Part shown: positions 7,509 to 16,544 of the stretch, one piece after another
How the letters are laid out: each line of letters starts with the position of its first letter
Numbering within the stretch: the stretch's first letter is position 1
Assembly (NCBI RefSeq): GCF_029212575.1
Contig: NZ_JARGPK010000025.1
Location: 1 to 55,279 of the forward strand
Source of the DNA: Antarcticimicrobium sp.
GTDB taxonomy: Bacteria > Pseudomonadota > Alphaproteobacteria > Rhodobacterales > Rhodobacteraceae
Reading direction: 5' to 3'
DNA: 55,279 nucleotides
The notes under the pieces: generated by a model
Told to the model about the DNA's origin: nothing
The model's input: the letters and a program-made list of their open reading frames with translations, nothing else
Database searches by the model: none
Position numbers and translations under genes: made by a program

Positions 7509-8564
7509 TCATGCCAGCGAGGACCAGAGCTGGAACAGCAGCCCCGACGCAAAGGCACCGGTCAGCGACAACCCGATATAGAGTGCAAACACCTGCGGAC
7601 GGGCCAGCGCCCAGACCGCCATCGCTGCGGGAATCGATGTGACCCCACCCGCGACGAGGAACGCCATGCCGGCCCCCGGCGCCATCCCCTGTTCGATCAG
7701 CCCGCCGACCAACGGCAGCGCGGCATAGCCGTTGAGGTAGGCCGGCACGCCCACCAGCGTCGCCGTGACGATGGGCATCAGCCCGGTGCCGCCGAGCGCC
7801 GCGGTCACGGTTTCAGCCGGGATCCATGCCAGCATCAGGCTCTCGAGCAGGAATGCCAGCGTCAGCCACTTGGCCAGGAACAGCGTCGTGGTCAGCGCCG
7901 TCTTGCCGAATTTCGCGCGGCGGTCGGCCTCGCTCCAGAACCGCCAGACCACAGGCTGGGGCGCGCGGACTTTCGATCCGCCGCAGCCGCCATTGCCAAT
8001 GCCCTCGCGCAGCGGGTCGGCAAAAGCCCCGCCCCGCATCAGCAGGTAAACGACAAGACCGCCGAACAGGCCCAGACCAATGGCGGCGAAGGTCTTCGCA
8101 ACTGCAAACTCAGCCCCCAGAACACCGGTTGTCAGCACGAACATCGACGGGTCCATGATCGGAGAAGCCAGCCAGAAGGCCATCACCGCCGACAAGGGCA
8201 CGCCCATCGCCAGCAACGCCGCGATCAGCGGGATCACCCCGCAGGAGCAGAACGGCGAAAGCCCCCCCGCCAGGGCCCCGAGGCCGATCATCAGCAGCGG
8301 CGCGCCGGTGAATGCCCTGGCGATCAGGTTGTCGGCGCCGGTCGCCCCCGCCCAGGCCGCAATTGCGATGGAGAGGATCAGGTAGGGCGCGGTGTGCAGC
8401 AAGGCTGCGGTCGCGAAACTCGCACTCTCCCCCGCCTGGCGCGGATCGACCACCATCAGAACCCCGAGGATCAGCGCCGAGGCCAGCCAGATGCGCTGAT
8501 CCTGCCAAATGTGCCTCAACATGGCCCGCGGCCCGTTGGTTGAAAATGCCGTATCGCTCATCAC
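7509..8564 (-). CDS. Permease, DUF318/ArsP (SO_0444) family
   Basis: This 351-residue membrane protein has two sets of about four membrane segments around a polar linker (residues ~185-215, with GGCGGSK). The motif PFCSCGVIPL near residue 105 carries the Cys pair typical of the DUF318/ArsP permease family, some members of which export trivalent organoarsenicals or other soft metal(loid)s. The ArsR-type gene 52 bases upstream on the same strand suggests metalloid-induced expression. The family is clear; the substrate is inferred. Confidence 0.8.
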   Translation of the reverse strand: MMSDTAFSTNGPRAMLRHIWQDQRIWLASALILGVLMVVDPRQAGESASFATAALLHTAPYLILSIAIAAWAGATGADNLIARAFTGAPLLMIGLGALAGGLSPFCSCGVIPLIAALLAMGVPLSAVMAFWLASPIMDPSMFVLTTGVLGAEFAVAKTFAAIGLGLFGGLVVYLLMRGGAFADPLREGIGNGGCGGSKVRAPQPVVWRFWSEADRRAKFGKTALTTTLFLAKWLTLAFLLESLMLAWIPAETVTAALGGTGLMPIVTATLVGVPAYLNGYAALPLVGGLIEQGMAPGAGMAFLVAGGVTSIPAAMAVWALARPQVFALYIGLSLTGAFASGLLFQLWSSLA

Positions 8565-8616
8565 CGTATCTCCGGATTTTTAGTTATTTCAGGCGGTAAA
8601 AAGGGGGATTTGCGAG

Positions 8617-8943
8617 TCATGCCGCATCCTCCTCGGATCGGGTCGTCACACCGGTGCAGCACTCTTCTGACAGGAAGGTCTGAAGGCGATGCATGGCCGG
8701 GAAATCGACCTTGTTGAACACCTCGCGCCCCTGCTTTTCCTGCAACACGAGGCCGGCATCGACCAGCGTCGAAAGATGATGCGCCAGCGTCGACGGCGCC
8801 AGCCCCAGATGCTGGCCGATTTCGCCCACCCGCAACCCGCCGTCACCGGCCTTTACCAGCAGGCGAAAGATCGACAGGCGGGCATCGTGGCCGAGGGCGG
8901 CAAGGGCACGGGCATGGGGGCTGGTCGTTGTCATGGCGGACAA
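8617..8943 (-). CDS. ArsR-family transcriptional regulator
   Basis: This 108-residue winged-helix repressor has the usual ArsR fold (HDARLSIFRLLVKAGDGGL, then LAPSTLAHHLSTLVDAGLV as recognition helix). Vicinal cysteines near the C-terminus (SEECCTG) could bind As(III), a placement seen in some non-canonical ArsR proteins. It lies directly upstream of the DUF318/ArsP permease and likely forms an operon with it. Confidence 0.85.
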   Translation of the reverse strand: MSAMTTTSPHARALAALGHDARLSIFRLLVKAGDGGLRVGEIGQHLGLAPSTLAHHLSTLVDAGLVLQEKQGREVFNKVDFPAMHRLQTFLSEECCTGVTTRSEEDAA

Positions 8944-8970
8944 TATAACTATATTTCCGGTTATTTAAAT
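8941..8970 (-). promoter_or_regulatory. AT-rich promoter/operator before ArsR
   Basis: ATATA-AC-TATAT followed by CCGGTTATTTAA stands out as an AT-rich island in a GC-rich context right at the arsR start. The related word TTAGTTATTTCAGG recurs at about 8580-8593 before the permease. Likely an autoregulatory ArsR site; no experimental consensus can be matched by eye. Confidence 0.35.
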
Positions 8971-9007
8971 GATTCTTTTTCCGCGCCCGTTCCGGCGGCC
9001 CCTGCAT

Positions 9008-9151
9008 TCAAACGGCGCGCTTGCTGTTGACCCGCGCGATCAGCGCCGCGCCGCTCTCCTTGCGCTGGCTGTAGCGGTCGACAAGATAGTCGGACCGTCC
9101 CCGCGTCAGCAGCGTGACCTTCATCAGCTCTTCCATCACATCCACCATCCG
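9008..9151 (-). pseudogene. arsH C-terminal remnant
   Basis: About 47 codons in the reverse frame ending at 9008 read RMVDVMEELMKVTLLTRGRS and continue through DYLVDRYSQRKES. This is the conserved C-terminus of ArsH, an FMN-dependent NADPH oxidoreductase that oxidises methylarsenite. The rest of the gene is missing: the frame joins at about 9151 to the start of a different gene in another frame. The fragment cannot make an active enzyme. Confidence 0.75.
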
Positions 9152-9291
9152 GCCGAAGGCGGGCGGAAATCCATGTCGGCAACGCCGCCCGAAAACTGGT
9201 CTGCCCCATCCTGCCCCAGAACCATCGGATGCACCTTCAGCCCGGGCACCTGCCGTCGGTCGATCTCGACGTCAAAGTCGAAACCCGTCAC
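9152..9291 (-). pseudogene. patB/malY-like N-terminal remnant
   Basis: A GTG at 9291 overlaps the acr3 stop (GTGA). The frame reads FDFDVEIDRR near the start and VADMDFRPPS 30 residues later, the N-terminal signature of PatB/MalY cystathionine beta-lyases (PLP, C-S bond cleavage). After about 45 residues the sequence breaks into the arsH remnant in a different frame. So a once-coupled downstream gene of acr3 lost all its catalytic part in a deletion. Confidence 0.65.
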
Positions 9292-10340
9292 GCCGAAGGC
9301 TCCGGGAACCTTGCCCGGGTCCGGTTTGCAAATGCGACCAGCGACAACATGACGGGCACCTCCACCAGCACCCCGACCACGGTCGCCAGCGCCGCTCCGG
9401 AATTCAGGCCGAACAGGCTGATGGCGACCGCCACGGCCAGTTCGAAGAAATTCGAGGTGCCGATCATGGCGCAGGGGGCGGCGATGCGGTGCGGCACCCG
9501 CAGGACATAGGCCGCGCCATAGGCCAGCGCGAAGATGCCATAGGACTGGATCAGGATCGGCACCGCGATCAGCGCGATCAGAAAGGGCCTTTGCAGGATC
9601 ACCTCGCCCTGGAGGCCGAACAGGATCGCCACGGTCGCGATCAGCCCGATCACCGACCACGGCTTGATACGCGCCGTAAATGCCTCGATCCGCTCCGGGC
9701 TGCGCAGCACGCGTCGGGTCGCCAGCCCCGCCAGAAGCGGCAGAACGACGTAGAGAACGGTGGCGAGCACCAGCGTTTCCCAGGGAACGGAGATGTCGGT
9801 GACGCCCAGAAGGAACGCCACGATGGGGGCGAAGGCCACCACCATGATCAGATCGTTCACCGACACCTGAACCAGCGTATAGGTCGCATCGCCGCGGGTG
9901 AGCTGCGACCAGACGAACACCATCGCGGTGCAGGGCGCGGCCCCCAGCAGGATCAGGCCCGCGATGTATTGGGCGGCATCCTCGGGGGCGAGATAGGGCG
10001 CGAAAATGTAGTCGAAGAACAGAACGGCGAGCGCGGCCATGCTGAACGGCTTGATCAGCCAGTTCACCGCCAGCGTGACAAGCAGGCCCCTGGGTTGCCG
10101 GGCCACGCCTGCCACCGCGCCGAAATCGACGTTGACCATCATCGGATAGACCATGGCCCAGATCAGAACCGCAACGACGAGGTTGATCGAGGCGACCTCG
10201 GCGCCGGCGATGGCGCCGACCAGCCCGGGCGCGACGGTGCCGATCCCGATTCCGACGATCATGGCAAGCCCGACCCAGAGGGTCAGGTAGCGCTCGAACG
10301 CGCCCATGGCGCCGCTGTCGGTAGAGGCTGTTTCGGTCAT
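9288..10340 (-). CDS. acr3: Arsenite efflux pump, Acr3 family
   Basis: This 350-residue protein with about ten membrane segments belongs to the BART/Acr3 superfamily and exports As(OH)3 as arsenite using the proton gradient. The diagnostic segment [20 protein letters not shown] (about residues 130-149) contains the essential Cys, and [11 protein letters not shown] follows. Its ATG overlaps the upstream dehydratase-like gene by four bases and its stop overlaps the patB remnant. It is probably controlled by the divergent ArsR at 12572. Confidence 0.92.
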   Translation of the reverse strand: MTETASTDSGAMGAFERYLTLWVGLAMIVGIGIGTVAPGLVGAIAGAEVASINLVVAVLIWAMVYPMMVNVDFGAVAGVARQPRGLLVTLAVNWLIKPFSMAALAVLFFDYIFAPYLAPEDAAQYIAGLILLGAAPCTAMVFVWSQLTRGDATYTLVQVSVNDLIMVVAFAPIVAFLLGVTDISVPWETLVLATVLYVVLPLLAGLATRRVLRSPERIEAFTARIKPWSVIGLIATVAILFGLQGEVILQRPFLIALIAVPILIQSYGIFALAYGAAYVLRVPHRIAAPCAMIGTSNFFELAVAVAISLFGLNSGAALATVVGVLVEVPVMLSLVAFANRTRARFPEPSA

Positions 10341-11350
10341 GTCGGACTGTCCTGTTGTTGGTTGATTTCGGAGGTGCGCAGCAGATCGGCAAAGCGGGCC
10401 GGGTCGATATTCCCACCGGTAATGACAGTGGCCACCGCACGGCCCTTGATCGGCGCCCGGCCGCTCAGGATCGCGGCCAGGCCGACCACGGCACCCGGTT
10501 CCGTCACCAGCTTGAAATGCTCATAGGCAAAATGCATCGCCGCGCGGACCTCGGCATCGGTTGCTGTCACCCCGCCCGCCAGCAGCGCGTGGTTGATCGG
10601 AAAGGTCACGGCATTGGGGATCGGGGTCATGATCGCGTCGCAGATCGTGCGGCGCCCCGCGGGATTGCCGACGCGTTCGCCCGCGATCAGCGACCGGCGC
10701 GTGTCGTCGAAGAGGTCGGGCTCGGCCGCGAACACCTGCGTTGCGGGCGATGCATTCGCCATCACCACCGCCGTCGCCGCGGTCAACCCGCCGCCGCCGC
10801 AGGGCACCAGAACGGCATCAAGCTCGACGTGTACATCCCGCGCCTGCTCCAGCAGTTCCAGCGCTGTGGTGCCTGCCCCCGCCAGCACCAGCGGGTGCGT
10901 GCTGGGTCCGACGACCAGTCGGCCGGTTTCGCGCTCAATACGCTCGACCACCGCGTCGCTGCTCTCGGAGTCCCGGTCGAAGGCCATGATTTCCGCCCCA
11001 AGGGCTCGGCTTGCGGCCTTCTTGGCCTCGGGCGCGTCGCTGGGCATGACGATCACGGCCGACGAGCCAAGAACCTGCGCAGCACGCGCAACCCCCAGCG
11101 CATGATTGCCCGAGGAATAGGTGACGACGCCCCGCTCACGCTCTTCCGCGCTCATTTTCAGCATGCGCCAATAGGCGCCGCGGATCTTGAAGGCACCGGT
11201 GCGTTGAAGATTTTCGGCCTTCAACAGCAGCCGTCCGCCCAGCATCGCATTGACATCCGGGTTTTCCAGCATCGGCGTGCGGATGACGATACCGTCCAGC
11301 CCCTTGGCCGCCGCGCGCATATCCGCAAGGGCGATAGGATGCGCCATCAC
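10337..11350 (-). CDS. Threonine dehydratase-like PLP enzyme (EutB-like)
   Basis: This 337-residue fold-type II PLP enzyme shows the PLP lysine in TGAFKIRGA (about residue 54), the substrate loop SSGNHALGV and the phosphate-binding loop CGGGGLTAA. It lacks the regulatory ACT-like domain of biosynthetic IlvA. Such short forms deaminate Ser/Thr or threo-3-hydroxyaspartate; EutB of the ectoine locus is one. Next to an EutE/DoeB-like deacylase, EutB is the nearest analogy, but eutA, eutC and eutD are absent. It overlaps both neighbours by four bases, so all three genes are translationally coupled with acr3. Confidence 0.75.
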   Translation of the reverse strand: MMAHPIALADMRAAAKGLDGIVIRTPMLENPDVNAMLGGRLLLKAENLQRTGAFKIRGAYWRMLKMSAEERERGVVTYSSGNHALGVARAAQVLGSSAVIVMPSDAPEAKKAASRALGAEIMAFDRDSESSDAVVERIERETGRLVVGPSTHPLVLAGAGTTALELLEQARDVHVELDAVLVPCGGGGLTAATAVVMANASPATQVFAAEPDLFDDTRRSLIAGERVGNPAGRRTICDAIMTPIPNAVTFPINHALLAGGVTATDAEVRAAMHFAYEHFKLVTEPGAVVGLAAILSGRAPIKGRAVATVITGGNIDPARFADLLRTSEINQQQDSPT

Positions 11351-12354
11351 AGCGGCTCCGCGTCACGGGCAATCTGGAAGGCCGCATCGCCGCGTTCGAT
11401 CCGGGCCAGCGCACGCTTGCACAGAACGATCCCCTCATAGGGTGACACAATGACGTCCGAGGCCTGTAGCGGTGTATCCGGATGGTGGATCAGCCCGACG
11501 GTTTCGCCCTTTTCAACCGTATCCCCGATGTCTTTCAGCGGCTCGAAGAGCCCGGCCTGATAGGCATAGACCGACCCTTGCGCATGCAATTCGCGGGTTC
11601 CCCGGGCCGCATCAGGCTCGTAGTCGGGCAACATCCCAAGGACATGCAAAATTCGCAGCAGCCCGCGTTCCGTCATCGCCAGGATGTCCGACGTCACGGC
11701 CCCGCCGCCACCCAGTTCGGCCATGATCGACACCACGCCATTTCGGTTCCCGGCCCCCATTGCCGTGCGCGCGGTGCTGTTGGGTCCGCCGCCGCCGGTA
11801 AAGACCCAAGCATATGGCAGATCGAACGCCGCTTGCAGCCGTTGCAGCATCTCCGCCTCTTCGGGGGTATGGCCCTGCCCGCGCAGCAGTGTCGGCGGAT
11901 AGAACAATGAGGAACCGCCCGAGTGCAGATCGACCAGATAGTCGGCCATTGGAAACAGGGTCTGCTCGAGGTAGTCGGCAATCATCGCCGTGGGCGTGCC
12001 GCCCGGATCCCCGGGGAAGGTCCGGTTGAGATTTCCATCATCCAGTGGCGACGTGCGCAGGCCAGCTTTCGCGGCGGGAAGGTTGCTCATCGGCAGCAGG
12101 ATGACCCGCCCCCGGATCTGTTCGGGGGCCAGGTCATTCGCCAGCCGGGACAGGGCGATCTGCCCTTCGTATTCGTCGCCATGAACCCCGGCCAGCAGCA
12201 AGACCGTCGGACCATCCCCGTTCCTGATCGAAACCACCGGCACCGGGATCCAGCCATAGGCCGAGCGATGCACCGAATGCGGAACACGCAGGTAGCCGAC
12301 ATGTTTGCCGTCTGCGGCGAAATCTATTTCGGCGGTGATCTGAGTGGCTGGCAT
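11347..12354 (-). CDS. Succinylglutamate desuccinylase/aspartoacylase-family deacylase (EutE/DoeB-like)
   Basis: This 335-residue zinc carboxypeptidase-fold hydrolase has zinc ligands in GVHGDEYEG (H and E) and VDLHSGG (H), then a C-terminal beta domain. Closest in form to DoeB/EutE, which removes acetate from N-acetyl-diaminobutyrate in ectoine breakdown. I chose the ATG at 12354 (MPATQITAEIDF) over one at 12447, because the extra 31 residues are Arg-rich and unlike the family. It is first gene of the operon with the dehydratase and acr3, divergent from arsR. Confidence 0.75.
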   Translation of the reverse strand: MPATQITAEIDFAADGKHVGYLRVPHSVHRSAYGWIPVPVVSIRNGDGPTVLLLAGVHGDEYEGQIALSRLANDLAPEQIRGRVILLPMSNLPAAKAGLRTSPLDDGNLNRTFPGDPGGTPTAMIADYLEQTLFPMADYLVDLHSGGSSLFYPPTLLRGQGHTPEEAEMLQRLQAAFDLPYAWVFTGGGGPNSTARTAMGAGNRNGVVSIMAELGGGGAVTSDILAMTERGLLRILHVLGMLPDYEPDAARGTRELHAQGSVYAYQAGLFEPLKDIGDTVEKGETVGLIHHPDTPLQASDVIVSPYEGIVLCKRALARIERGDAAFQIARDAEPL

Positions 12355-12490
12355 GTCGCGCCCCCGACTGACCTCAAGATGCCGCGAGCGGCGTGTTTCT
12401 TGTTGCTTCCGGCGCGCTTGCCAGGAACCGGCCGGCCGCTCATCCAAAAGGACCGAAGAAAAACTTCACGCCCTACAACCCGACCCTCAT

Positions 12491-12506
12491 TTCGGTAAGT
12501 GCCGAA
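12491..12506. promoter_or_regulatory. Inverted repeat between arsR and the acr3 operon
   Basis: TTCGG-TAAGTG-CCGAA is a perfect 5-bp dyad. Related words ATTTCGG and ATTCGGTAATTCGG follow within 60 bases, giving a cluster of TTCGG elements in the 217-base divergent promoter. Plausible ArsR operator; unproven. Confidence 0.35.
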
Positions 12507-12571
12507 TTGATTTCGGACTAAGTGACCGCCCCGGGCTTGTCAAGATTCGGTAATTCGGGCATCGACGAAAC

Positions 12572-12904
12572 ATGGATCAGGAAACCGCCATCGAGGCCTT
12601 TGCCGCGCTCGCCCAACCGTCGCGGATCGGGGTGTTCCGGCTCTTGATCCGGGTCGGCCCTGACGGCCTGCCGGCGCTGGAAATCTCGCGGCGCCTGAAC
12701 ATCGTGCCCTCGACGCTCTCCGGGCACCTGGCCATCCTCAAACGTGCCGGTATCCTGACCGCCACCCGGCAACAGCGCGAGATTCACTACGCGGCCAACC
12801 TGAACGCGATCAACCAGCTGGTCACCTTCCTGCTGGCCGATTGCTGCGAGGGCCGGATCGAAAACTGTTCAGAGGTTCTTTGCCTTCTCGCCCCCGACCA
12901 ATAG
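12572..12904 (+). CDS. arsR: ArsR-family repressor
   Basis: This 110-residue winged-helix protein has the recognition helix in NIVPSTLSGHLAILKRAGIL. The C-terminal pair in LADCCEGR plus a further Cys in ENCSEV form a likely As(III) site, as in alphaproteobacterial/Acidithiobacillus-type ArsR. It is divergent from the deacylase-dehydratase-acr3 operon and is the natural regulator of it. Confidence 0.85.
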   Translation: MDQETAIEAFAALAQPSRIGVFRLLIRVGPDGLPALEISRRLNIVPSTLSGHLAILKRAGILTATRQQREIHYAANLNAINQLVTFLLADCCEGRIENCSEVLCLLAPDQ

Positions 12905-13276
12905 CGCCAGCATGATGCGGGTCATCGGAGCGTGTGAAATCAGACCCGGTCTGAACCGACCCGGCCGCGTCCCGCTGGACGTCATCACCGATTGAGAACG
13001 TCACTGAACCCGGTGCGGCCCGTCATGGCCTGCTTGTGCGGCAGCGGGAACCGGACGTATGGCATGGCCGTCGGACGGATGATCTCAAGGCTGGACTTGA
13101 AGGACCTGAACGGCTCGAAGCTCGCCATGCCAGAAGGCGCCTGCGCGCCCTGCCCCGCCGCGAGCCCTGTTGTTCCGCCACGACCCAGACTACCGGGCGC
13201 GGCGCGCTCGGTGCATGGCAGCTATCGGTGCCACGGCATATAGGTTGAAACGATTGTGTTCCCGAAAGAAAACCGC
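12905..13276. other. Intergenic stretch, no gene called
   Basis: About 370 bases between two 3' ends. Short frames on both strands are open, but none resembles a known protein, and composition is like decayed coding sequence. Confidence 0.35.
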
Positions 13277-13618
13277 TCAATCGCAGGCGGCGGTAACGAT
13301 GATCTCGACCTTGAGATCGGGGCGCGCCAACCGGGCCTCGCCGCAGGCCCTTGCTGGAGCGTGACCATCGGGCACCCATGCATCCCATACCGCGTTCATT
13401 TCATCAAAATCCGACATATCCGCCAGCCAGATAATGGCCTGCAACAAACCTTCGCGCGATGCCCCGGCTTTTTCCAGCAGCGCGTCGATGCGCGACAGGC
13501 AGTCAGCCGTCTGCGCCGCGACCGTCTTACCCTCTCCCACCTGACCGCAAAGGTAAGCAGTACCATTGTGTTTGACGATCTTGCTCATACGGGCACGTGG
13601 TTCAATTCTCTCGATCAT
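13277..13618 (-). CDS. RidA/YjgF-family protein
   Basis: This 113-residue protein belongs to the RidA family of enamine/imine deaminases, which hydrolyse reactive imines released by amino-acid dehydrogenases and PLP enzymes. Typical segments are [10 protein letters not shown] near the start, IDALLEKAG, and [15 protein letters not shown] at the C-terminus. I chose the ATG at 13618 ([15 protein letters not shown]); 13633 is possible. It overlaps the end of the FAD oxidoreductase gene by 17 bases, so it is coupled to a dehydrogenase expected to make imines. One conserved Arg of active RidA proteins should be checked by alignment: the usual CxR region reads ARLARP here. Confidence 0.82.
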   Translation of the reverse strand: MIERIEPRARMSKIVKHNGTAYLCGQVGEGKTVAAQTADCLSRIDALLEKAGASREGLLQAIIWLADMSDFDEMNAVWDAWVPDGHAPARACGEARLARPDLKVEIIVTAACD

Positions 13619-15020
13619 TTTCTTGCTTTCCATTCGGTTGCCATCCTGTCGCCGGCATACTGGCCAGTTCCCCAAGCGTGACGGGCTTGATCGGCGGCCG
13701 GATACGGTAGTAGCCGGTGACATCCGGCGATTGCCCGTTCTCTGCCGCAAGCAGTTCCGTCACGGTCAAACCGCAATACCGTCCCTGGCAGGGCCCCATT
13801 CCTTGCCGGCCGAAGGCCTTGGCCTGGTTCGGGCCCAGGCACCCGAGTTTCGCAAACTTGCGAATCTCACCGGCCGTCACCTCTTCGCATCGGCATACCA
13901 CGGTTTCATCCGCCGGTGACAGCGCGCCTTGATACGGGGGATAGGCCCGGTCGAGGAAGGGGCGCAGGGCCAGTTCGCCCCGCAATGCGCGGCGCAGAGG
14001 CCGCGCGGCCGCATCCCTTTGCGCCGGGGTGAGCGCGTCCAGGTCACCGGCGATTTGCAGGGCGGAAATCGCGCCCGCAAGCTCGGCCGCCAGGGCGCCG
14101 CCAATGCCCGCGCCATCGCCGGCGATGAAGACCCCGTTCTGCGGGGAGCGGCCCCATTCATCCCTTGTCGGCACAAAGGCCCGCTGCCGCGCCTGCCATT
14201 CATGGGGCACGCCGATCGAGCGCGCGGTTTGCGTGTTGGGAACGACACCGTGGTGCAGCAAGACCGTTTCGCACGACAGGCAATGTTGGCGCCCCCGCAC
14301 CGTGAAACGGATCGCCTCGGCATGATCCGCGCCGTCGACGGCAATCGCGGAGGCGCCGGAATACCGTTTCACACCCGCTTTCCTGATTTCCGCCAACAGG
14401 CCAAGCCCCTTGACCAGATGGCGCCAGCCGCGCAGCGCCCCCGGCCAATGGCGCAGGGCGGACAAAAGATCTGCCGTGGACTGGGTCTCGACCAACGCCA
14501 GGGGCGGCGAACCGGCGCGGCACATCTGGGCCGCCACCAGATAGAGCAGCGGTCCGCACCCGGCGAGAACGGCATTTTCCAACACCATCCCGGATTGCTT
14601 GACAAGGATCTGGGCGGCGCCCGCATTCATGACCCCGGGCAAGGTCCATCCCGGCACCGGCATGGGCCGCTCGATTGCCCCGGTAGCGATCAGCAACCGC
14701 TTGCCCGAGGCCACCGCGGCCACACCATTCACACAATAGGCAACCCGCGTGCCGCCCTCGATCTGCCAGACGGATGCCCCCGCGATGTGGGTGATCCGCG
14801 GATGCTGGATCGCGGCGACCAGCTGCCCCCCCCTGGTGACATCCGGTCCAAGGATGTCAGCGCGGGCGGGCGATACATGGGCGACGTTGCGATAAATCTG
14901 ACCGCCCGCCCGTTTCTGTTCGTCGAGCAGCACGACGGACAGGCCCGCCTCCACGGCCTGCCGGGCGGCCGACATGCCGGCGGGTCCCGCGCCGATCACG
15001 ACAAGGTCGGCTTCAATCAT
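13602..15020 (-). CDS. FAD/NAD(P)-binding oxidoreductase, alpha subunit of three-part amine dehydrogenase
   Basis: This 472-residue protein starts with a dinucleotide-binding motif ([16 protein letters not shown]) and carries a second one in [20 protein letters not shown]. The C-terminal BFD-like [2Fe-2S] domain has cysteines in [16 protein letters not shown] and GPCQGRYCG. This is the organisation of OoxA (opine oxidase), HcnB and LhpF-type (D-hydroxyproline dehydrogenase) subunits. It forms a complex with the two proteins encoded just upstream. The substrate is unknown; a D-amino or imino acid is my inference. Confidence 0.82.
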   Translation of the reverse strand: MIEADLVVIGAGPAGMSAARQAVEAGLSVVLLDEQKRAGGQIYRNVAHVSPARADILGPDVTRGGQLVAAIQHPRITHIAGASVWQIEGGTRVAYCVNGVAAVASGKRLLIATGAIERPMPVPGWTLPGVMNAGAAQILVKQSGMVLENAVLAGCGPLLYLVAAQMCRAGSPPLALVETQSTADLLSALRHWPGALRGWRHLVKGLGLLAEIRKAGVKRYSGASAIAVDGADHAEAIRFTVRGRQHCLSCETVLLHHGVVPNTQTARSIGVPHEWQARQRAFVPTRDEWGRSPQNGVFIAGDGAGIGGALAAELAGAISALQIAGDLDALTPAQRDAAARPLRRALRGELALRPFLDRAYPPYQGALSPADETVVCRCEEVTAGEIRKFAKLGCLGPNQAKAFGRQGMGPCQGRYCGLTVTELLAAENGQSPDVTGYYRIRPPIKPVTLGELASMPATGWQPNGKQENDREN

Positions 15021-15321
15021 TCTTTGTCTCCGAAACCGCTCCCGGCCGGGAAATCGTCATCCCCGCCGCAACCTCCGTCATGCAGGCCTGACGGGTCACA
15101 CCGTCGATCTCCACCAGGCAGTCAAAGCAGGCGCCCATCATGCAAAAGGGATTTCGCGGCGCTCCGGATACGGGTGTGCGCCGGAACGGCTCGATCCCGG
15201 CGGCAAGCAGTTCTGCGGCGAGATTGCCACCGTCACAGAGTTCCAGGTCCCGCCCGTCAAGGCGGACGACGACAGGTCGGCCCGGCTCATCCAATCTACG
15301 CACGGCCAAATCTCGCTTCAC
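15013..15321 (-). CDS. (2Fe-2S)-binding small subunit (HcnA/OoxC-like)
   Basis: This protein of about 102 residues has the ferredoxin-like cluster motif NPFCMMGACFDCLV followed by RQACMT (C-x4-C-x2-C...C), as in HcnA and the small subunits of opine oxidase and D-hydroxyproline dehydrogenase. I chose GTG 15321 (VKRDLAVRRL); upstream codons read through the end of the neighbouring gene. It overlaps both neighbours, so all three subunits are coupled. Confidence 0.8.
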   Translation of the reverse strand: MKRDLAVRRLDEPGRPVVVRLDGRDLELCDGGNLAAELLAAGIEPFRRTPVSGAPRNPFCMMGACFDCLVEIDGVTRQACMTEVAAGMTISRPGAVSETKND

Positions 15322-16396
15322 TGAACACCTCCAGATCCGGGGCTTTCTCGGTGCCTTCCAGCCAATCCGGCAGAAGTAACGCATGAACGGCCGCCAGGGT
15401 GACGGCACTGTGGCAGGTGACCAGAAAGGCACCGGGCATGTGGTCGCTCTGCTGATAGATGGGAAACCCGTCAGGGGTCAGAATGCGCAACGCGCCCCAA
15501 CTGCGCACCAGTTGCGCGCGGCCGAGGATGGGGTACGCGTCGATCGCAGCCCTGGCCAGCCCGGCAATGCCGGCGGTGGTTACACCGTCGTCAAACCCGA
15601 CCTCCTCGTTGGTCGCCCCGATCTGAACCCCGCCCTCGGCCACTTGCCGGGCCACCAGCGAGGGGCGGTTGATGATCCTGGGCAGCTTTTCGGTGATCAG
15701 AACCTGCCCGCGCTGTGGCCGGATCGGCGCCTTGAACCCCATTTGCGGGCCAAGATGCGCCGCCCCCAGGCCAGCGGACAGGACCGTCTTCGCCGCCTCC
15801 ACAACCGTTCCGTCCTCGCATTCGATCCGGAAATGCCCGTTCTGGCGAACAGACTGTACGGTCTTGCCGTTCAGAACGCGGCCCCCCAGTCGGCGCACGT
15901 CCTGTGCCAGCGCTTGCAGCAGTTTCAAAGGATTGGCGTGCCCATCCTGATGGTGCAGGATGGCACCGGCGATTTTCCGACCGATCTCGGGCTCTTCCTT
16001 GCGCAACTGGACCCGGTCGAGCACGTCGAAAGGATAGTTTCCACCCAATCGGGCCTTCAGGGCGTCGTATTTTTCGACGGTGGCCTCCATCTCCTGCTCC
16101 GATGAGAAAAACCAGTAACCGCCGTTTTGCTGCAGGGCCAGATCCTGGCCGGTGTTCGCCTGAAGCTCGTCGGAAAACCCGCGCCAGAGGGCGACGGATT
16201 TCTGCGACCAGCGCGCATATTCTGGCCGGTTCAGCCCCTTGGACTGAACCCAGACAAGACCGAAATTGCCCCGGCTTGCACGAAAGCTGCCGTCGCTGCC
16301 ATCAATAACGATGACCCGGCGTCCCCGCTTGAGCAGGCCCCAGGCAATCGCCAGGCCAACGATGCCACCACCTATGATAGCGTATTCAGGTTCCAT
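15296..16396 (-). CDS. DadA/glycine-oxidase-like FAD oxidoreductase, beta subunit
   Basis: This 366-residue DAO-family flavoprotein has the N-terminal FAD motif IIGGGIVGLAIAWGLLKRG and C-terminal conserved segments (SWGALRILTPDGFPI, HSAVTLAAVHA). Members paired with an FAD/Fe-S alpha subunit and a 2Fe-2S small subunit are HcnC, OoxB and LhpB. This subunit is expected to oxidise the amine substrate; electrons pass through the Fe-S partners. It heads the dehydrogenase-RidA operon. Confidence 0.83.
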   Translation of the reverse strand: MEPEYAIIGGGIVGLAIAWGLLKRGRRVIVIDGSDGSFRASRGNFGLVWVQSKGLNRPEYARWSQKSVALWRGFSDELQANTGQDLALQQNGGYWFFSSEQEMEATVEKYDALKARLGGNYPFDVLDRVQLRKEEPEIGRKIAGAILHHQDGHANPLKLLQALAQDVRRLGGRVLNGKTVQSVRQNGHFRIECEDGTVVEAAKTVLSAGLGAAHLGPQMGFKAPIRPQRGQVLITEKLPRIINRPSLVARQVAEGGVQIGATNEEVGFDDGVTTAGIAGLARAAIDAYPILGRAQLVRSWGALRILTPDGFPIYQQSDHMPGAFLVTCHSAVTLAAVHALLLPDWLEGTEKAPDLEVFSEARFGRA

Positions 16397-16496
16397 GAGA
16401 TTTCCTGGTCAATCCTGGCGAGAATTTGCCTTGCTACCCACCCGCCGCAGGGGCACGCGCACTGCGCGGGGGCGACGGCCTGCCGTGGATCAAGAA

Positions 16497-16524
16497 CAAG
16501 CGGGCGACCGTAGCCGCCCGGCTT
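16497..16524 (-). terminator. Terminator after dctP
   Basis: On the minus strand AAGC-C-GGGCG pairs with CGCCC-G-CTT around an 8-base loop, followed by TGTTCTT. It lies 20 bases after the dctP stop and separates dctP from the dehydrogenase genes. Confidence 0.55.
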
Positions 16525-16544
16525 GAGGTAGTCGGCGGCGGGCT

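Noticed and set aside
10337-12354. Complete ectoine catabolic cluster
   Set aside because: Only EutB-like and EutE/DoeB-like genes are present; eutA, eutC, eutD (doeA), the uptake genes and the usual regulators are absent, and acr3 is coupled instead.
13023-13388. Arg/Ser-rich minus-strand frame after the arsR gene
   Set aside because: Composition is that of random GC-rich DNA and it overlaps the RidA gene in another frame.
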